The notes under the pieces: generated by a model
Databases searched by the model: none
What the model was told of the DNA's origin: nothing
Seen by the model: the letters and a program-made list of their open reading frames with translations, nothing else
Source: RUG11462 sp051877275
GTDB lineage: Bacteria; Bacillota; Clostridia; Oscillospirales; Acutalibacteraceae
DNA length: 9,325 nt
Reading direction: 5' to 3'
Assembly: GCA_051877275.1 (NCBI GenBank)
Contig: JBJEIS010000159.1
Coordinates: forward strand, 1-9,325
Shown: one piece after another, positions 1 through 7,007 of the stretch
How positions within the stretch are numbered: position 1 is the stretch's first letter
Layout of the letters: each line of letters opens with the position of its first letter
Program-made: the position numbers and the translations under genes

Positions 1-1118
1 GCAATTTTTGTCTTTTCTTGAATCAAATCTCCGCTTTCGCAACATTTACCCGCGATTGTAGCAACATAATCAGGCTCTTTATCAGCCTTATTTGCTACAA
101 CAACCTGATAATCACACTGATATAACGCATATCTCGGATTATCACCCATGCCGCCGTCGATTGTGACATAATTTCTTACATTTTCTATTTCTTTTACTGC
201 ACCGACTTTATAAAGAGTAATTCCTGCAGCACCGACAATCGAGCGACCGGGCTCAATTAAAATCATTGGAACCAAAAGATTATTCTCTTTACAAAAATCA
301 TTTATTACATCAGCAACCTCTTTCATATAAAGCTCATAGCTAATGTGATCATCAGTTTCGAGGTACTTAATAGCAAAGCCGCCGCCTAAATTAAGTGAAG
401 AAAGCTCAAGACCGAGTTCATCTTTAATTTTTTTATAAAAATCCATCATTACCTTTGCTGCTTCAACAAAAGGAGTATCACCGAAAATCTGTGAACCGAT
501 GTGACAATGAAGTCCTACAAGTGAAATGTTTGACATTTCTTTTGCAAGCTTAACTGCTTCAAAAGCCTCGCCGTTTTCAAGTGCGAATCCAAATTTGCTG
601 TCTATCTGCCCTGTTCTAATGAAATCATGAGTGTGAGCATCAATACCTGGTTTGATTCTAAACATAGCCTTTACTGTTTTATTATGGTCTTTGGCTATTT
701 CATTTAATTCTTTAAGTTCAAAAATATTATCAACAATTATTACGCCTATATTATTTTCAACTGCATAAACCATCTCATCAGTAGTTTTATTATTTCCGTG
801 AAAATAAATTTTTTCAGCAGGAAATCCGGCTTTTAAAGCAGTGTAAATCTCTCCGCCGGAAACGCAGTCAATACCAAGGCCCTCTTCATTAACTATTCTG
901 CACATTTCCAAGCAGTTTAACGCTTTACTTGCATATAATACAAGACCTTTTTCATAGTTTTCATCTATTGATTTTTTAAACATTCTGCAATTATTTCTGA
1001 TTGTTGCTTCATCCATAACATAAAGCGGTGAGCCGAATTTTTTAACTAATTCAGTAGTATCGCATCCGCCGATGGTAAGATTGCCGTTTTTAACATTTAA
1101 ACATTCACTTGTAAACAT
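1..1118 (-). CDS. lysA: Diaminopimelate decarboxylase, 3' end cut by the window edge
   Basis: PLP-dependent cytosolic enzyme that decarboxylates meso-diaminopimelate to L-lysine, the last step of the DAP pathway. I translated 372 complete codons. Fold-type III (alanine-racemase-like barrel) landmarks are clear: the Schiff-base lysine in YASKAL (K65), FHGNNK (about 107-111), the HCHIGSQ motif (204-210), the glycine-rich phosphate loop GGGF (245-248), EPGR (289-292), DGGMGDNPR (321-329), and the active-site cysteine in CESGD (C360), which acts across the dimer. Family members are usually about 415-440 residues, so some 45-65 C-terminal residues lie outside the window. The ATG is preceded by GAGGGTG inside the end of engB, and only 2 bases separate it from the engB stop, which implies translational coupling. 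It is the last visible gene of the alaS operon. CESGD and DGGMGD separate it from the related arginine and ornithine decarboxylases. Confidence 0.95.
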   Translation of the reverse strand, partial: MFTSECLNVKNGNLTIGGCDTTELVKKFGSPLYVMDEATIRNNCRMFKKSIDENYEKGLVLYASKALNCLEMCRIVNEEGLGIDCVSGGEIYTALKAGFPAEKIYFHGNNKTTDEMVYAVENNIGVIIVDNIFELKELNEIAKDHNKTVKAMFRIKPGIDAHTHDFIRTGQIDSKFGFALENGEAFEAVKLAKEMSNISLVGLHCHIGSQIFGDTPFVEAAKVMMDFYKKIKDELGLELSSLNLGGGFAIKYLETDDHISYELYMKEVADVINDFCKENNLLVPMILIEPGRSIVGAAGITLYKVGAVKEIENVRNYVTIDGGMGDNPRYALYQCDYQVVVANKADKEPDYVATIAGKCCESGDLIQEKTKI

Positions 1119-1120
1119 TT

Positions 1121-1711
1121 TTATTCACCCTCTACTTTTAATGAAATATAATTTTTAAGTTCCTCAATTCCATCGCCGTTAAGGGAAGAAACAGGAATCA
1201 TTTTTGGTTTATTATCTAAGAAAGATAATTCCTCTTCTAAAGCTTCAAGTCTGTTTTTATACTCCGTTTTATTTAACTTATCTGATTTGGTAAGCGCTAA
1301 AACAAAATCAAACCCCATCTGTTCAAGATAATCAATCATATCAAGATCAAGCTGACTGAGCTTATGCCTCATATCCACCAACTGAACAACAAGAGCAATA
1401 TTTCTTTCAGTAGAAAAATATGCCTCCATTAAATCAGCCCAACGGCGCTTCTCTCCCGCCGAGACTTTTGCGTAGCCATATCCGGGTAAATCAACTAATC
1501 TTCCGTCTATGAGATTATAAAAATTAATTGTTACGGTTTTACCCGGCTGTGAACTGACTTTAGCAAGTTTTTTTCTGTTTAACACTTTGTTTATTAAAGA
1601 ACTTTTTCCTACATTTGATCTGCCGGAAAAAGCTACTTCTTTTAAATCGGATTTTTGAAGCTGTTTCGGCGTGCCGAAAGCCGCTTCAAAATATGCTTTT
1701 TCAAACTGCAT
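1121..1711 (-). CDS. engB: Ribosome biogenesis GTP-binding protein EngB/YsxC/YihA
   Basis: Small GTPase of the TrmE-Era-EngA-YihA-Septin class. In Bacillus subtilis the homologue (YsxC) is essential and takes part in late assembly of the 50S subunit. All G motifs are visible: G1 GRSNVGKS (30-37), the G2 region with GKTVTINFY (58-66), G3 DLPG (74-77) followed by the family-typical YGYAK, G4 TKSD (141-144) and G5 VSS (174-176). The length of 196 residues matches the family norm of about 195-200, and the N-terminal FxxAxFG stretch is typical. The ATG has an AGGAAA Shine-Dalgarno 8 bases upstream, within a 14-base gap after the phosphoribosyltransferase stop. The end of the gene supplies the ribosome site of lysA. 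Apart from sitting in an alanine T-box operon, nothing is odd. Confidence 0.96.
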   Translation of the reverse strand: MQFEKAYFEAAFGTPKQLQKSDLKEVAFSGRSNVGKSSLINKVLNRKKLAKVSSQPGKTVTINFYNLIDGRLVDLPGYGYAKVSAGEKRRWADLMEAYFSTERNIALVVQLVDMRHKLSQLDLDMIDYLEQMGFDFVLALTKSDKLNKTEYKNRLEALEEELSFLDNKPKMIPVSSLNGDGIEELKNYISLKVEGE

Positions 1712-1725
1712 TATTAATTTCCTTT

Positions 1726-2262
1726 TTATTTAGTAATGAGCGGTAACGGCTCCAAAAATATAATATCATCTCTTTTTGATGCGTCGCCCTCGGCTAATAC
1801 AGCAGCAGAAGCAACAACATTTGCACCTGCTTTGTTAGCAAGTTCTTTGATTGCTATAAGCGATTCTCCTGTTGAAATTACATCATCAACAATTAAAACT
1901 CTTTTACCTTTAAGCTCCTCGACATCATATTCGCCGATATAGAGTTTTTGAACTTTATCAGTAGTAATAGATTTAACTTCTACTGAAAAAGTTTTACCCA
2001 TATATAATTTTGGACCTTTTCTTGCAACAATATACTTCTTTCCGCTTTGACGCGACATTTCATGAGCAAGAGGTATTGATTTTGCTTCAGGAGTCAAAAT
2101 CACATCAAATTCAGGTACTTTTTTTAGTAATTCAGCCGCACTTGCAACAGCTATTTCAGGATCGCCAAACAATATAAAAGCGGCAATCGAAACATCGTCA
2201 TTAATCGGGAATACTCGCAATTCGCGCTCAAGACCTGCAATTTTCATCTTATACGTCTTCAT
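1726..2262 (-). CDS. Orphan phosphoribosyltransferase (type I PRTase fold, Apt-like)
   Basis: Type I phosphoribosyltransferase of 178 residues. The diagnostic PRPP-binding loop VLIVDDVISTGES lies at 122-134, with two adjacent acidic residues followed by the TG phosphate clamp. Upstream, TPEAKSIPLAHEMSR (58-71) and ARKGPKLYM (80-88) occupy the positions where adenine and xanthine PRTases and the PurR-type regulators carry their core strand-loop and flexible hood. The EARGF-type motif of classical Apt is replaced by EAKSIPLA, so the substrate base is not settled. Salvage of adenine or another purine is the default guess, and a PurR-like regulatory role is an alternative. I chose the ATG at 2262 because AGGAAG (2276-2271) lies 8 bases before it. 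A GTG at 2271 would overlap that site and add only three residues. It sits 12 bases after the HIT gene stop. Confidence 0.85.
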   Translation of the reverse strand: MKTYKMKIAGLERELRVFPINDDVSIAAFILFGDPEIAVASAAELLKKVPEFDVILTPEAKSIPLAHEMSRQSGKKYIVARKGPKLYMGKTFSVEVKSITTDKVQKLYIGEYDVEELKGKRVLIVDDVISTGESLIAIKELANKAGANVVASAAVLAEGDASKRDDIIFLEPLPLITK

Positions 2263-2274
2263 TAAATACACTTC

Positions 2275-2613
2275 CTAACACATTTTCTCTGATAATTTTT
2301 CACCTGATAACAAATGAAAATGAATATGTTTTACTGATTGACAACCGTATTCGCCCGAATTTGTAACAATTCTAAATCCGTTATCAAGATTGTTTTCTTT
2401 AGCTATTTTTGCAGCAGCAACAAAAACTTTTGCTACTAAATCAGCATTTTCCTCTGTTATATCAGCAGCTGAATCAATATGCTGTTTTGGAATTATAAGC
2501 ACATGAAAAGGTGCTTGAGGATTAATATCTTTAAATGCATAAAGGTATTCATCCTCATAAACTTTTGTTGAAGGGATTTCTCCCGCAATTATTTTACAGA
2601 ATAAACAATCCAT
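2275..2613 (-). CDS. HIT-family nucleotide hydrolase (histidine triad, Hint-like)
   Basis: Histidine-triad protein of 112 residues, the usual length for bacterial Hint/HinT enzymes. The triad is HIHFHLL at 96-102 (H96, H98, H100), preceded by GCQSVKH, which corresponds to the usual GQSV-H lead-in. The CLFC pair at 3-6 with H45 and H96 fits the zinc site seen in many Firmicute HIT proteins. Known relatives hydrolyse adenosine 5'-phosphoramidates and aminoacyl-adenylates such as lysyl-AMP. That chemistry makes a position directly behind alaS plausible as clean-up of aminoacyl-AMP, but this is an inference. AAGGAG, overlapping the end of alaS, precedes the ATG, and the gap to the alaS stop is 5 bases. 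Confidence 0.94.
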   Translation of the reverse strand: MDCLFCKIIAGEIPSTKVYEDEYLYAFKDINPQAPFHVLIIPKQHIDSAADITEENADLVAKVFVAAAKIAKENNLDNGFRIVTNSGEYGCQSVKHIHFHLLSGEKLSEKMC

Positions 2614-2618
2614 TTTCT

Positions 2619-5255
2619 TTACTCCTTAATCATTTTTGAAATAATATCATCCACAGCAAGAAGCGCTTCATCAACTTTTGTAACATCTTTACCGCCTGCC
2701 ATAGCGCTGTCAGGTTTTCCGCCGCCTTTACCGCCTGTTATAGCCGCAACTTCTCTAACGATATTTCCTGCATGCGCACCTTTTTTAACTGCGTCTTTAC
2801 CACAAGCACAAGCAAATGTTACACTCATTTTTTCTCTGTTAATTCCTGCAATTACTGCAACAATGTCTGAATTCAAATCTTTAAATGAATCACATATATT
2901 TCTTAAATTACTGCTCTCTACACCGGTAGTAGCAAAGGCAACAATTTTAACACCCTTAACATCTCTCGCTTTTGAAAGCATTTCTTTTGCTTTTTGTGCC
3001 GCAATTTGTTGATTCATTTCAGAAAGCTTTCTCTCTGTGTTTTTAAGTTCAGCAACTGCTGAAGTTACTTTATCGGTTAATTCACCCGGATTTCCTGCCT
3101 TAACTGCTTCACAGAGTTTGGAAAGTATAAACTCATTTGCGGAGATATACTCAATTATACTAATTCCCGTTACTGCTTCGATACGGCGAACACCGGAAGC
3201 AATTGAGCTTTCGCTCATAATATGGAAAAGTCCTAACTGAGAAGTATTAGTTACATGTGTACCGCCGCAGAATTCAATAGAATCTCCGGCAGTGACAACT
3301 CTTACAGTGTCGCCGTATTTTTCACCAAACAGAGCCATAGCTCCTTTTTTCTTTGCTTCTTCTATCGGCAAAACTTCGGTAACTACTTCAATAGATCTTA
3401 AAATTTCATCATTAACAATATATTCGACTTTTTTAAGTTCTTCAGGAGTCATAGCGGAAAAATGGGTAAAGTCAAATCTAAGTCTGCTTGCTGTTACTTC
3501 CTGACCTGCCTGTTCAACATGTGTACCGAGAACTTTTCTTAAAGCATTCTGCAAAAGATGAGCCGCGGTATGATTTCTCATAATAGCGTGACGCTGTTTT
3601 TCATCAACACTTGCATTAACTTTATCATTAATAGATAATTTACCGCTCTTAACAACACCGTAATGCATATAAACGCCGTCAGGATTTTTCTTAACATTAT
3701 TAACTTCAAATACACCTTTATCTGAAGTAATTACACCTGTATCAGCAACCTGACCGCCTGAAACAGCATACAAAGGAGTTTTATCAAGAACAATTATTGC
3801 ATGATTACCCTCAGAAATTTCAGAAGCCTGTTCGTTTTCAAAGATTATTGATTTAATTTCCGAATCACAAGAAAGTTTTTCATAACCTACAAACTCAGTA
3901 GAAGCAACATTATCAAACTTAATATCTTTACTTGCCCAAGATTCACCGTCAGAAGCTTTTCTTGCATTTCTTGCTCTTTCTTTTTGTTCAACCATTAATT
4001 TTTGGAATTCTTCCTCATTTACAGTTAAACCGCTTTCTTCAAGAACATCTTTAGTAAGGTCAAGCGGGAATCCGTAGGTATCATAAAGTTTAAATGCACT
4101 TTCGCCGGAAAGTACTTTTCCTTCAATCGAATCAATAAGGTCACCGAGCATAGAAAGACCTTGGTCGATAGTTTTAATAAAAGATTCTTCTTCATTTTTT
4201 ATAAGCTTTTTAATAAAGTCTTTTTTCTCAAGGACTTCAGGATAAGCATTTTTGTTTTCTTCAATAACTGTATCACAAACATCAGATAAAAATGCATGAT
4301 TAATTCCAAGCAATTTTCCGTGTCTTGCAGCACGTCTGAGCAATCTTCTTAATACATATCCTCTGCCTTCATTTGAAGGCATTACCCCGTCTGCAATCAT
4401 AAATGTTGTTGAACGAATATGGTCGGTAATTACGCGAAGTGAAACATCGGTTTTCTCACTGTCGCCGTAATGAACACCGGCAATTCTGCTAACATGTTTC
4501 ATAATATTTTGAACAGTATCAACTTCGAAAATATTATTTACATCCTGCATAATGCAAGCTAAACGCTCAAGTCCCATACCTGTATCAATATTCGGATGAT
4601 CAAGCGGAGTATAATTGCCGTTTCCGTCGTTTTCAAACTGTGTAAATACATTGTTCCAAAACTCAACATATCTGTCGCATTCACAGCCTACTTTACAGTC
4701 AGGCTTACCGCAACCGTATTTTTCGCCGCGGTCAAAATAAAGTTCAGAGCAAGGACCGCAAGGACCTGAACCGTGCTCCCAGAAGTTATCTTCTTTACCG
4801 AATCTAACTATTCTGTCAGGTGAAACGCCTACTTCTTTAGTCCAAATATCGAATGCTTCATCATCGTCTTCGTAAATAGAAACCCATATTCTGTCAACAG
4901 GCAATTCAAGCACTTGGGTACAGAATTCCCAAGCCCAAGAAGTAGCTTCATGCTTAAAATAATCACCAAATGAGAAGTTTCCGAGCATTTCAAAATATGT
5001 TCCGTGGCGAGCGGTTTTACCAACCTGTTCAATATCAGGTGTACGGATACATTTCTGACATGTTGTAACTCTCTTTCTTGGCGGTGTAACCTCACCGGTA
5101 AAATATTTTTTCATCGGCGCCATACCTGAGTTGATAAGCAAAAGGCTTTTATCATCTTTCGGTACAAGAGGAAAGCTCTTTAAGCGCAGATGTCCCTTGC
5201 TCTCAAAAAAACTTAAATACTTTTCGCGCAATTCATTTAATCCTGTCCATTGCAT
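2619..5255 (-). CDS. alaS: Alanine--tRNA ligase
   Basis: Class II synthetase that charges tRNA-Ala and edits mischarged Ser/Gly-tRNA-Ala. From the ATG at 5255 the protein has 878 residues, matching bacterial AlaRS at about 875-880. The catalytic core carries motif 2 (RHGTYFEMLGNFSFGDYFK, 83-101) and motif 3 (GMGLERLA, 226-233). A cysteine-rich insert follows at 182-193. The editing domain has HTAAH (562-566) and the matching CGGTH (663-667), which together bind zinc. The C-Ala domain ends with the glycine-rich GGKGGGKPD stretch (841-849). A longer reading frame adds 28 residues upstream, but these would be translated from the T-box terminator. AlaRS proteins begin close to MQWTG-like sequence, and AAAGGAG (5273-5267) serves this ATG with 11-base spacing. 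First gene of the operon, regulated by the T-box. Confidence 0.98.
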   Translation of the reverse strand: MQWTGLNELREKYLSFFESKGHLRLKSFPLVPKDDKSLLLINSGMAPMKKYFTGEVTPPRKRVTTCQKCIRTPDIEQVGKTARHGTYFEMLGNFSFGDYFKHEATSWAWEFCTQVLELPVDRIWVSIYEDDDEAFDIWTKEVGVSPDRIVRFGKEDNFWEHGSGPCGPCSELYFDRGEKYGCGKPDCKVGCECDRYVEFWNNVFTQFENDGNGNYTPLDHPNIDTGMGLERLACIMQDVNNIFEVDTVQNIMKHVSRIAGVHYGDSEKTDVSLRVITDHIRSTTFMIADGVMPSNEGRGYVLRRLLRRAARHGKLLGINHAFLSDVCDTVIEENKNAYPEVLEKKDFIKKLIKNEEESFIKTIDQGLSMLGDLIDSIEGKVLSGESAFKLYDTYGFPLDLTKDVLEESGLTVNEEEFQKLMVEQKERARNARKASDGESWASKDIKFDNVASTEFVGYEKLSCDSEIKSIIFENEQASEISEGNHAIIVLDKTPLYAVSGGQVADTGVITSDKGVFEVNNVKKNPDGVYMHYGVVKSGKLSINDKVNASVDEKQRHAIMRNHTAAHLLQNALRKVLGTHVEQAGQEVTASRLRFDFTHFSAMTPEELKKVEYIVNDEILRSIEVVTEVLPIEEAKKKGAMALFGEKYGDTVRVVTAGDSIEFCGGTHVTNTSQLGLFHIMSESSIASGVRRIEAVTGISIIEYISANEFILSKLCEAVKAGNPGELTDKVTSAVAELKNTERKLSEMNQQIAAQKAKEMLSKARDVKGVKIVAFATTGVESSNLRNICDSFKDLNSDIVAVIAGINREKMSVTFACACGKDAVKKGAHAGNIVREVAAITGGKGGGKPDSAMAGGKDVTKVDEALLAVDDIISKMIKE

Positions 5256-5278
5256 TTTTAAATTATCTCCTTTACAAT

Positions 5279-5351
5279 AAAAAAACACACCAAAAATCAA
5301 CTCGGGACGAACAAAACCGCGGTACCACCCGAATTGCACATTTTTTGTGTG
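5279..5351 (-). terminator. Conditional intrinsic terminator of the alaS T-box
   Basis: Read on the minus strand, AATTCGGG (5335-5328) pairs with CCCGAGTT (5306-5299) to give an 8-bp stem with one G-U pair. It can be extended across a small internal loop by AAAAA/TTTTT and CACAC (5351-5347) with GTGTG (5290-5286). A run of seven U (5285-5279) follows immediately. The upstream arm takes up the GGG of the T-box bulge region, so terminator and antiterminator exclude each other. The alaS ribosome site begins 5 bases after the U run. Confidence 0.88.
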
Positions 5352-5412
5352 CCACTCATATCACCTTTAACGCAGGAATACGCAGTAACTCATCGTTACC
5401 GTACAACAGGCT

Positions 5413-5415
5413 GGC
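5413..5415 (-). other. Probable T-box specifier codon GCC (Ala)
   Basis: GCC lies on the 3' side of the internal loop between the AACAGG/CCTGTT base stem and the TAGTTTTT/GAGAACTA stem, and is followed by a purine as expected. It would pair with the GGC anticodon of tRNA-Ala. The assignment rests on a hand-drawn fold and on the downstream gene being alaS. Confidence 0.7.
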
Positions 5416-5510
5416 CCAATAGTTCTCACAATAGGTAATTTCAGCAAATCATACCCTCTCTGAAAAAGGAAAAACTAAATTTGACCTGTTAAAGTATCAA
5501 TATTGAGTTA

Positions 5511-5539
5511 ATTATATTATTTTTCAATCGTTTTGTCAA
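5511..5539 (-). promoter_or_regulatory. Sigma-A promoter of the alaS operon
   Basis: Perfect consensus: -35 TTGACA (5539-5534), a 17-base spacer, and -10 TATAAT (5516-5511). The start of transcription should fall near 5504, about 14 bases before the base of T-box stem I. The strength fits a T-box gene whose control is exerted by termination rather than initiation. Confidence 0.92.
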
Positions 5540-5562
5540 TATTTTTTCGTAAATTTAATTTA

Positions 5563-5584
5563 TTTTTCAAATATAGTTGAAAAA
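5563..5584. repeat. Perfect 8-bp inverted repeat over the aminotransferase -35 box
   Basis: TTTTTCAA and TTGAAAAA flank a 6-base centre (ATATAG), and the right arm contains the -35 TTGAAA. A further TTTTTCAA occurs at 5520-5527 inside the spacer of the alaS promoter. It could be an operator, but the local AT content makes chance repeats fairly likely. Confidence 0.5.
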
Positions 5585-5605
5585 ATTTGAATTTTGTATT
5601 ATTAT
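5577..5605 (+). promoter_or_regulatory. Promoter of the aminotransferase gene
   Basis: -35 TTGAAA (5577-5582), a 17-base spacer and -10 TATTAT (5600-5605) place the start near 5612 and leave a leader of about 24 bases. It diverges from the alaS promoter, with 37 bases between the two -35 boxes. TATAAA at 5603-5608 is an alternative -10 with a poorer 20-base spacer. Confidence 0.7.
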
Positions 5606-5635
5606 AAATAGAAAAAAGTATCAGAGGTGTCACGT

Positions 5636-6904
5636 TTGAATTATACTGAAATGACAAAAGAACAGCTTTTAAAAGAACATGAGGAGCTTTTAAAAGAATA
5701 CAACAACTATAAATCTCTCGGACTGAAATTGGATATGTCAAGAGGTAAGCCGAGCAAATCACAGCTTGACCTTTCAAATGAATTGTTCGGTCTTGTTAAA
5801 GAGGGCGCTACTCAGTCAGAAGACGGAACAGATTGCAGAAATTACGGCGGACTTGTTGGACTTCCTGAAATGAAAAAGATTTTTGCAGATTTATTTGACT
5901 GTCCTCCTGAGGATGTTATTATCGGCGAAAACTCATCATTACATATGATGTTTGATATTATTGCTCAAGCAGTTTCACGCGGACTTGACGGCGAAAAACC
6001 TTGGCTTGTTCAAGGAAAAGTAAAGTTTTTATGCCCTTGCCCCGGTTACGACAGACATTTTGCAATTACCGAATATTTCGGAATTGAAAATATTCCTGTT
6101 CCTATGACTGAAACCGGTCCTGATATGGATTTGGTTGAAGAATTGGTAAAAGATCCTTTAGTAAAAGGTATTTGGTGTGTGCCTAAATATTCTAATCCTG
6201 ACGGATACACATATTCTGATGAAACTATAAAAAGACTTGCTTCGCTTAAACCTGCAGCTAATGACTTTAGAATTATGTATGATAATGCGTATGCAGTTCA
6301 TCATCTTTATAGTGATAAACAAGACAAGCTTTTAAGTCTGTATAAAGAGTGTATAGCACGCGGAACAGAAAAAATGCTCTTAAGCTTTATGTCTACATCA
6401 AAAATAACACATCCTGGTTCAGGCGTCAGCGCACTGTGTGCTTCTCATCACAACATTGAATTGATGAAATACAGAATGCAATATCAAACAATCGGACCTG
6501 ATAAAATTAATCAGCTTCGTCATGTTAGATATTTAAAAGATACCGAAAACATTGATAAGATTATGCAAAAGCACGCAGAAATCTTAAGACCGAAGTTTAA
6601 AGCTGTTCTTGACGGATTTGAAAAAGACCTTTCACCTGTCGGAGTAGGCAGATGGACTAATCCAAACGGCGGTTATTTTATAAGTTTTTATGCTCCTAAG
6701 GGCTGTGCAAAAAGAACTGTTGAGCTTTGTAAAGAAGCCGGTCTGGTTACAACACCTGCAGGTTCGGCATATCCTTACGGAAATGATCCTGATGACTCTC
6801 ATATCAGAATTGCTCCGAGTTTTCCGCCTCTTGAAGAGTTAAAACAAGCCGTAAGTCTTTTCACCGTAAGTGCAAGACTGGCAGCAATAGAAAAACTTTT
6901 ATAA
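5636..6904 (+). CDS. PLP-dependent aminotransferase, probable aspartate aminotransferase (Aminotran_MocR / subgroup Ic)
   Basis: Fold-type I aminotransferase of 422 residues, most like the Corynebacterium glutamicum AspT subgroup, which converts aspartate and 2-oxoglutarate to oxaloacetate and glutamate. Visible marks are the family N-terminus KLDMSRGKP (31-39), RNYGGL (68-73), PGYDRHF (136-142), SNPDG with N187, YDNAYAVH with D216 and Y219 (PLP ring contacts), STSKIT with Schiff-base K256, and RIAPS with R391 (substrate carboxylate). A GTG at 5627 lies inside the AGAGGTG ribosome site. TTG at 5636 sits 6 bases after that site and gives MNYTEMTKEQ, the start usual for Clostridia members. ATG at 5651 would be too close to the conserved helix. 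It is divergent from the alaS operon. Aspartate links it to the DAP/lysine route of lysA. Substrate preference cannot be read from sequence. Confidence 0.9.
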   Translation: MNYTEMTKEQLLKEHEELLKEYNNYKSLGLKLDMSRGKPSKSQLDLSNELFGLVKEGATQSEDGTDCRNYGGLVGLPEMKKIFADLFDCPPEDVIIGENSSLHMMFDIIAQAVSRGLDGEKPWLVQGKVKFLCPCPGYDRHFAITEYFGIENIPVPMTETGPDMDLVEELVKDPLVKGIWCVPKYSNPDGYTYSDETIKRLASLKPAANDFRIMYDNAYAVHHLYSDKQDKLLSLYKECIARGTEKMLLSFMSTSKITHPGSGVSALCASHHNIELMKYRMQYQTIGPDKINQLRHVRYLKDTENIDKIMQKHAEILRPKFKAVLDGFEKDLSPVGVGRWTNPNGGYFISFYAPKGCAKRTVELCKEAGLVTTPAGSAYPYGNDPDDSHIRIAPSFPPLEELKQAVSLFTVSARLAAIEKLL

Positions 6905-6912
6905 AAAATATG

Positions 6913-6942
6913 ATTAATAATTGACTTTTTTGTCAAATTAAT
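6913..6942. repeat. AT-rich inverted repeat overlapping the secD promoter
   Basis: ATTAAT-AA-TTGAC, a TTTTTT loop, then GTCAA-ATTAAT. The arms pair over 5 plus 6 bp with a 2-base bulge. It follows the aminotransferase stop but has no downstream U run, so it is a poor terminator. It covers the secD -35 box and spacer and could be an operator. Confidence 0.45.
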
Positions 6943-6949
6943 ATATAAT
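6921..6949 (+). promoter_or_regulatory. Sigma-A promoter of secDF
   Basis: -35 TTGACT (6921-6926), a 17-base spacer and a perfect -10 TATAAT (6944-6949). Transcription should start near 6956, giving a leader of about 50 bases before the secD ATG. No convincing terminator separates it from the aminotransferase gene, so some read-through is possible. Confidence 0.82.
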
Positions 6950-7007
6950 ACTTTGGTAATGCAATTTTTTGCTATGCAGAATTAATATAGTTGGAGGACT
7001 TAATTCA

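Larger units (their letters stand above)
5279..5504 (-). promoter_or_regulatory. Alanine-specific T-box riboswitch leader of alaS
   Basis: On the minus strand the leader carries the T-box sequence GGGTGGTACCGCGG (5330-5317). Its UGGU (5327-5324) can pair with the ACCA end of tRNA-Ala, whose discriminator base is A. Stem I can be drawn by hand: AACAGG (5490-5485) pairs with CCTGTT (5410-5405), and TAGTTTTT (5477-5470) pairs with GAGAACTA (5427-5420). The distal arm shows AGAGAG (5461-5456) and TTGCTGAAA in a GGTA/TACC-closed loop. The 3' side of the internal loop reads TTGGGCCAG, and GCC at 5415-5413, followed by A, is the likely alanine specifier. A 7-bp stem III lies at 5401-5383. T-boxes let transcription proceed when uncharged cognate tRNA binds. 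The leader is fairly short, and the transcription start at about 5504 is inferred from the promoter. Confidence 0.95.

Noticed and set aside
1736..1942. Plus-strand open frame opposite the phosphoribosyltransferase
   Set aside because: Low-complexity S/T/A-rich translation that mirrors a well-supported gene; the same holds for plus-strand frames at 3037-3240 and 3292-3504.
5256..5339. 28-codon upstream extension of alaS
   Set aside because: It reads through the T-box terminator and antiterminator, lacks a ribosome site at its start, and adds residues absent from AlaRS N-termini.
5517..5777. 86-codon open frame on the minus strand
   Set aside because: It overlaps the conserved start of the aminotransferase, both promoters and AT-rich DNA. 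It has no recognisable domain or ribosome site and is antisense shadow.
6961..6972. GCAA-TTTT-TTGC mini-palindrome in the secD leader
   Set aside because: A 4-bp stem is too weak to be a terminator and is expected by chance in AT-rich DNA.
6969..7007. 13-codon N-terminal extension of SecD
   Set aside because: No ribosome site at that start, and GGAGG 10 bases before the ATG at 7008 fits the usual SecD beginning.
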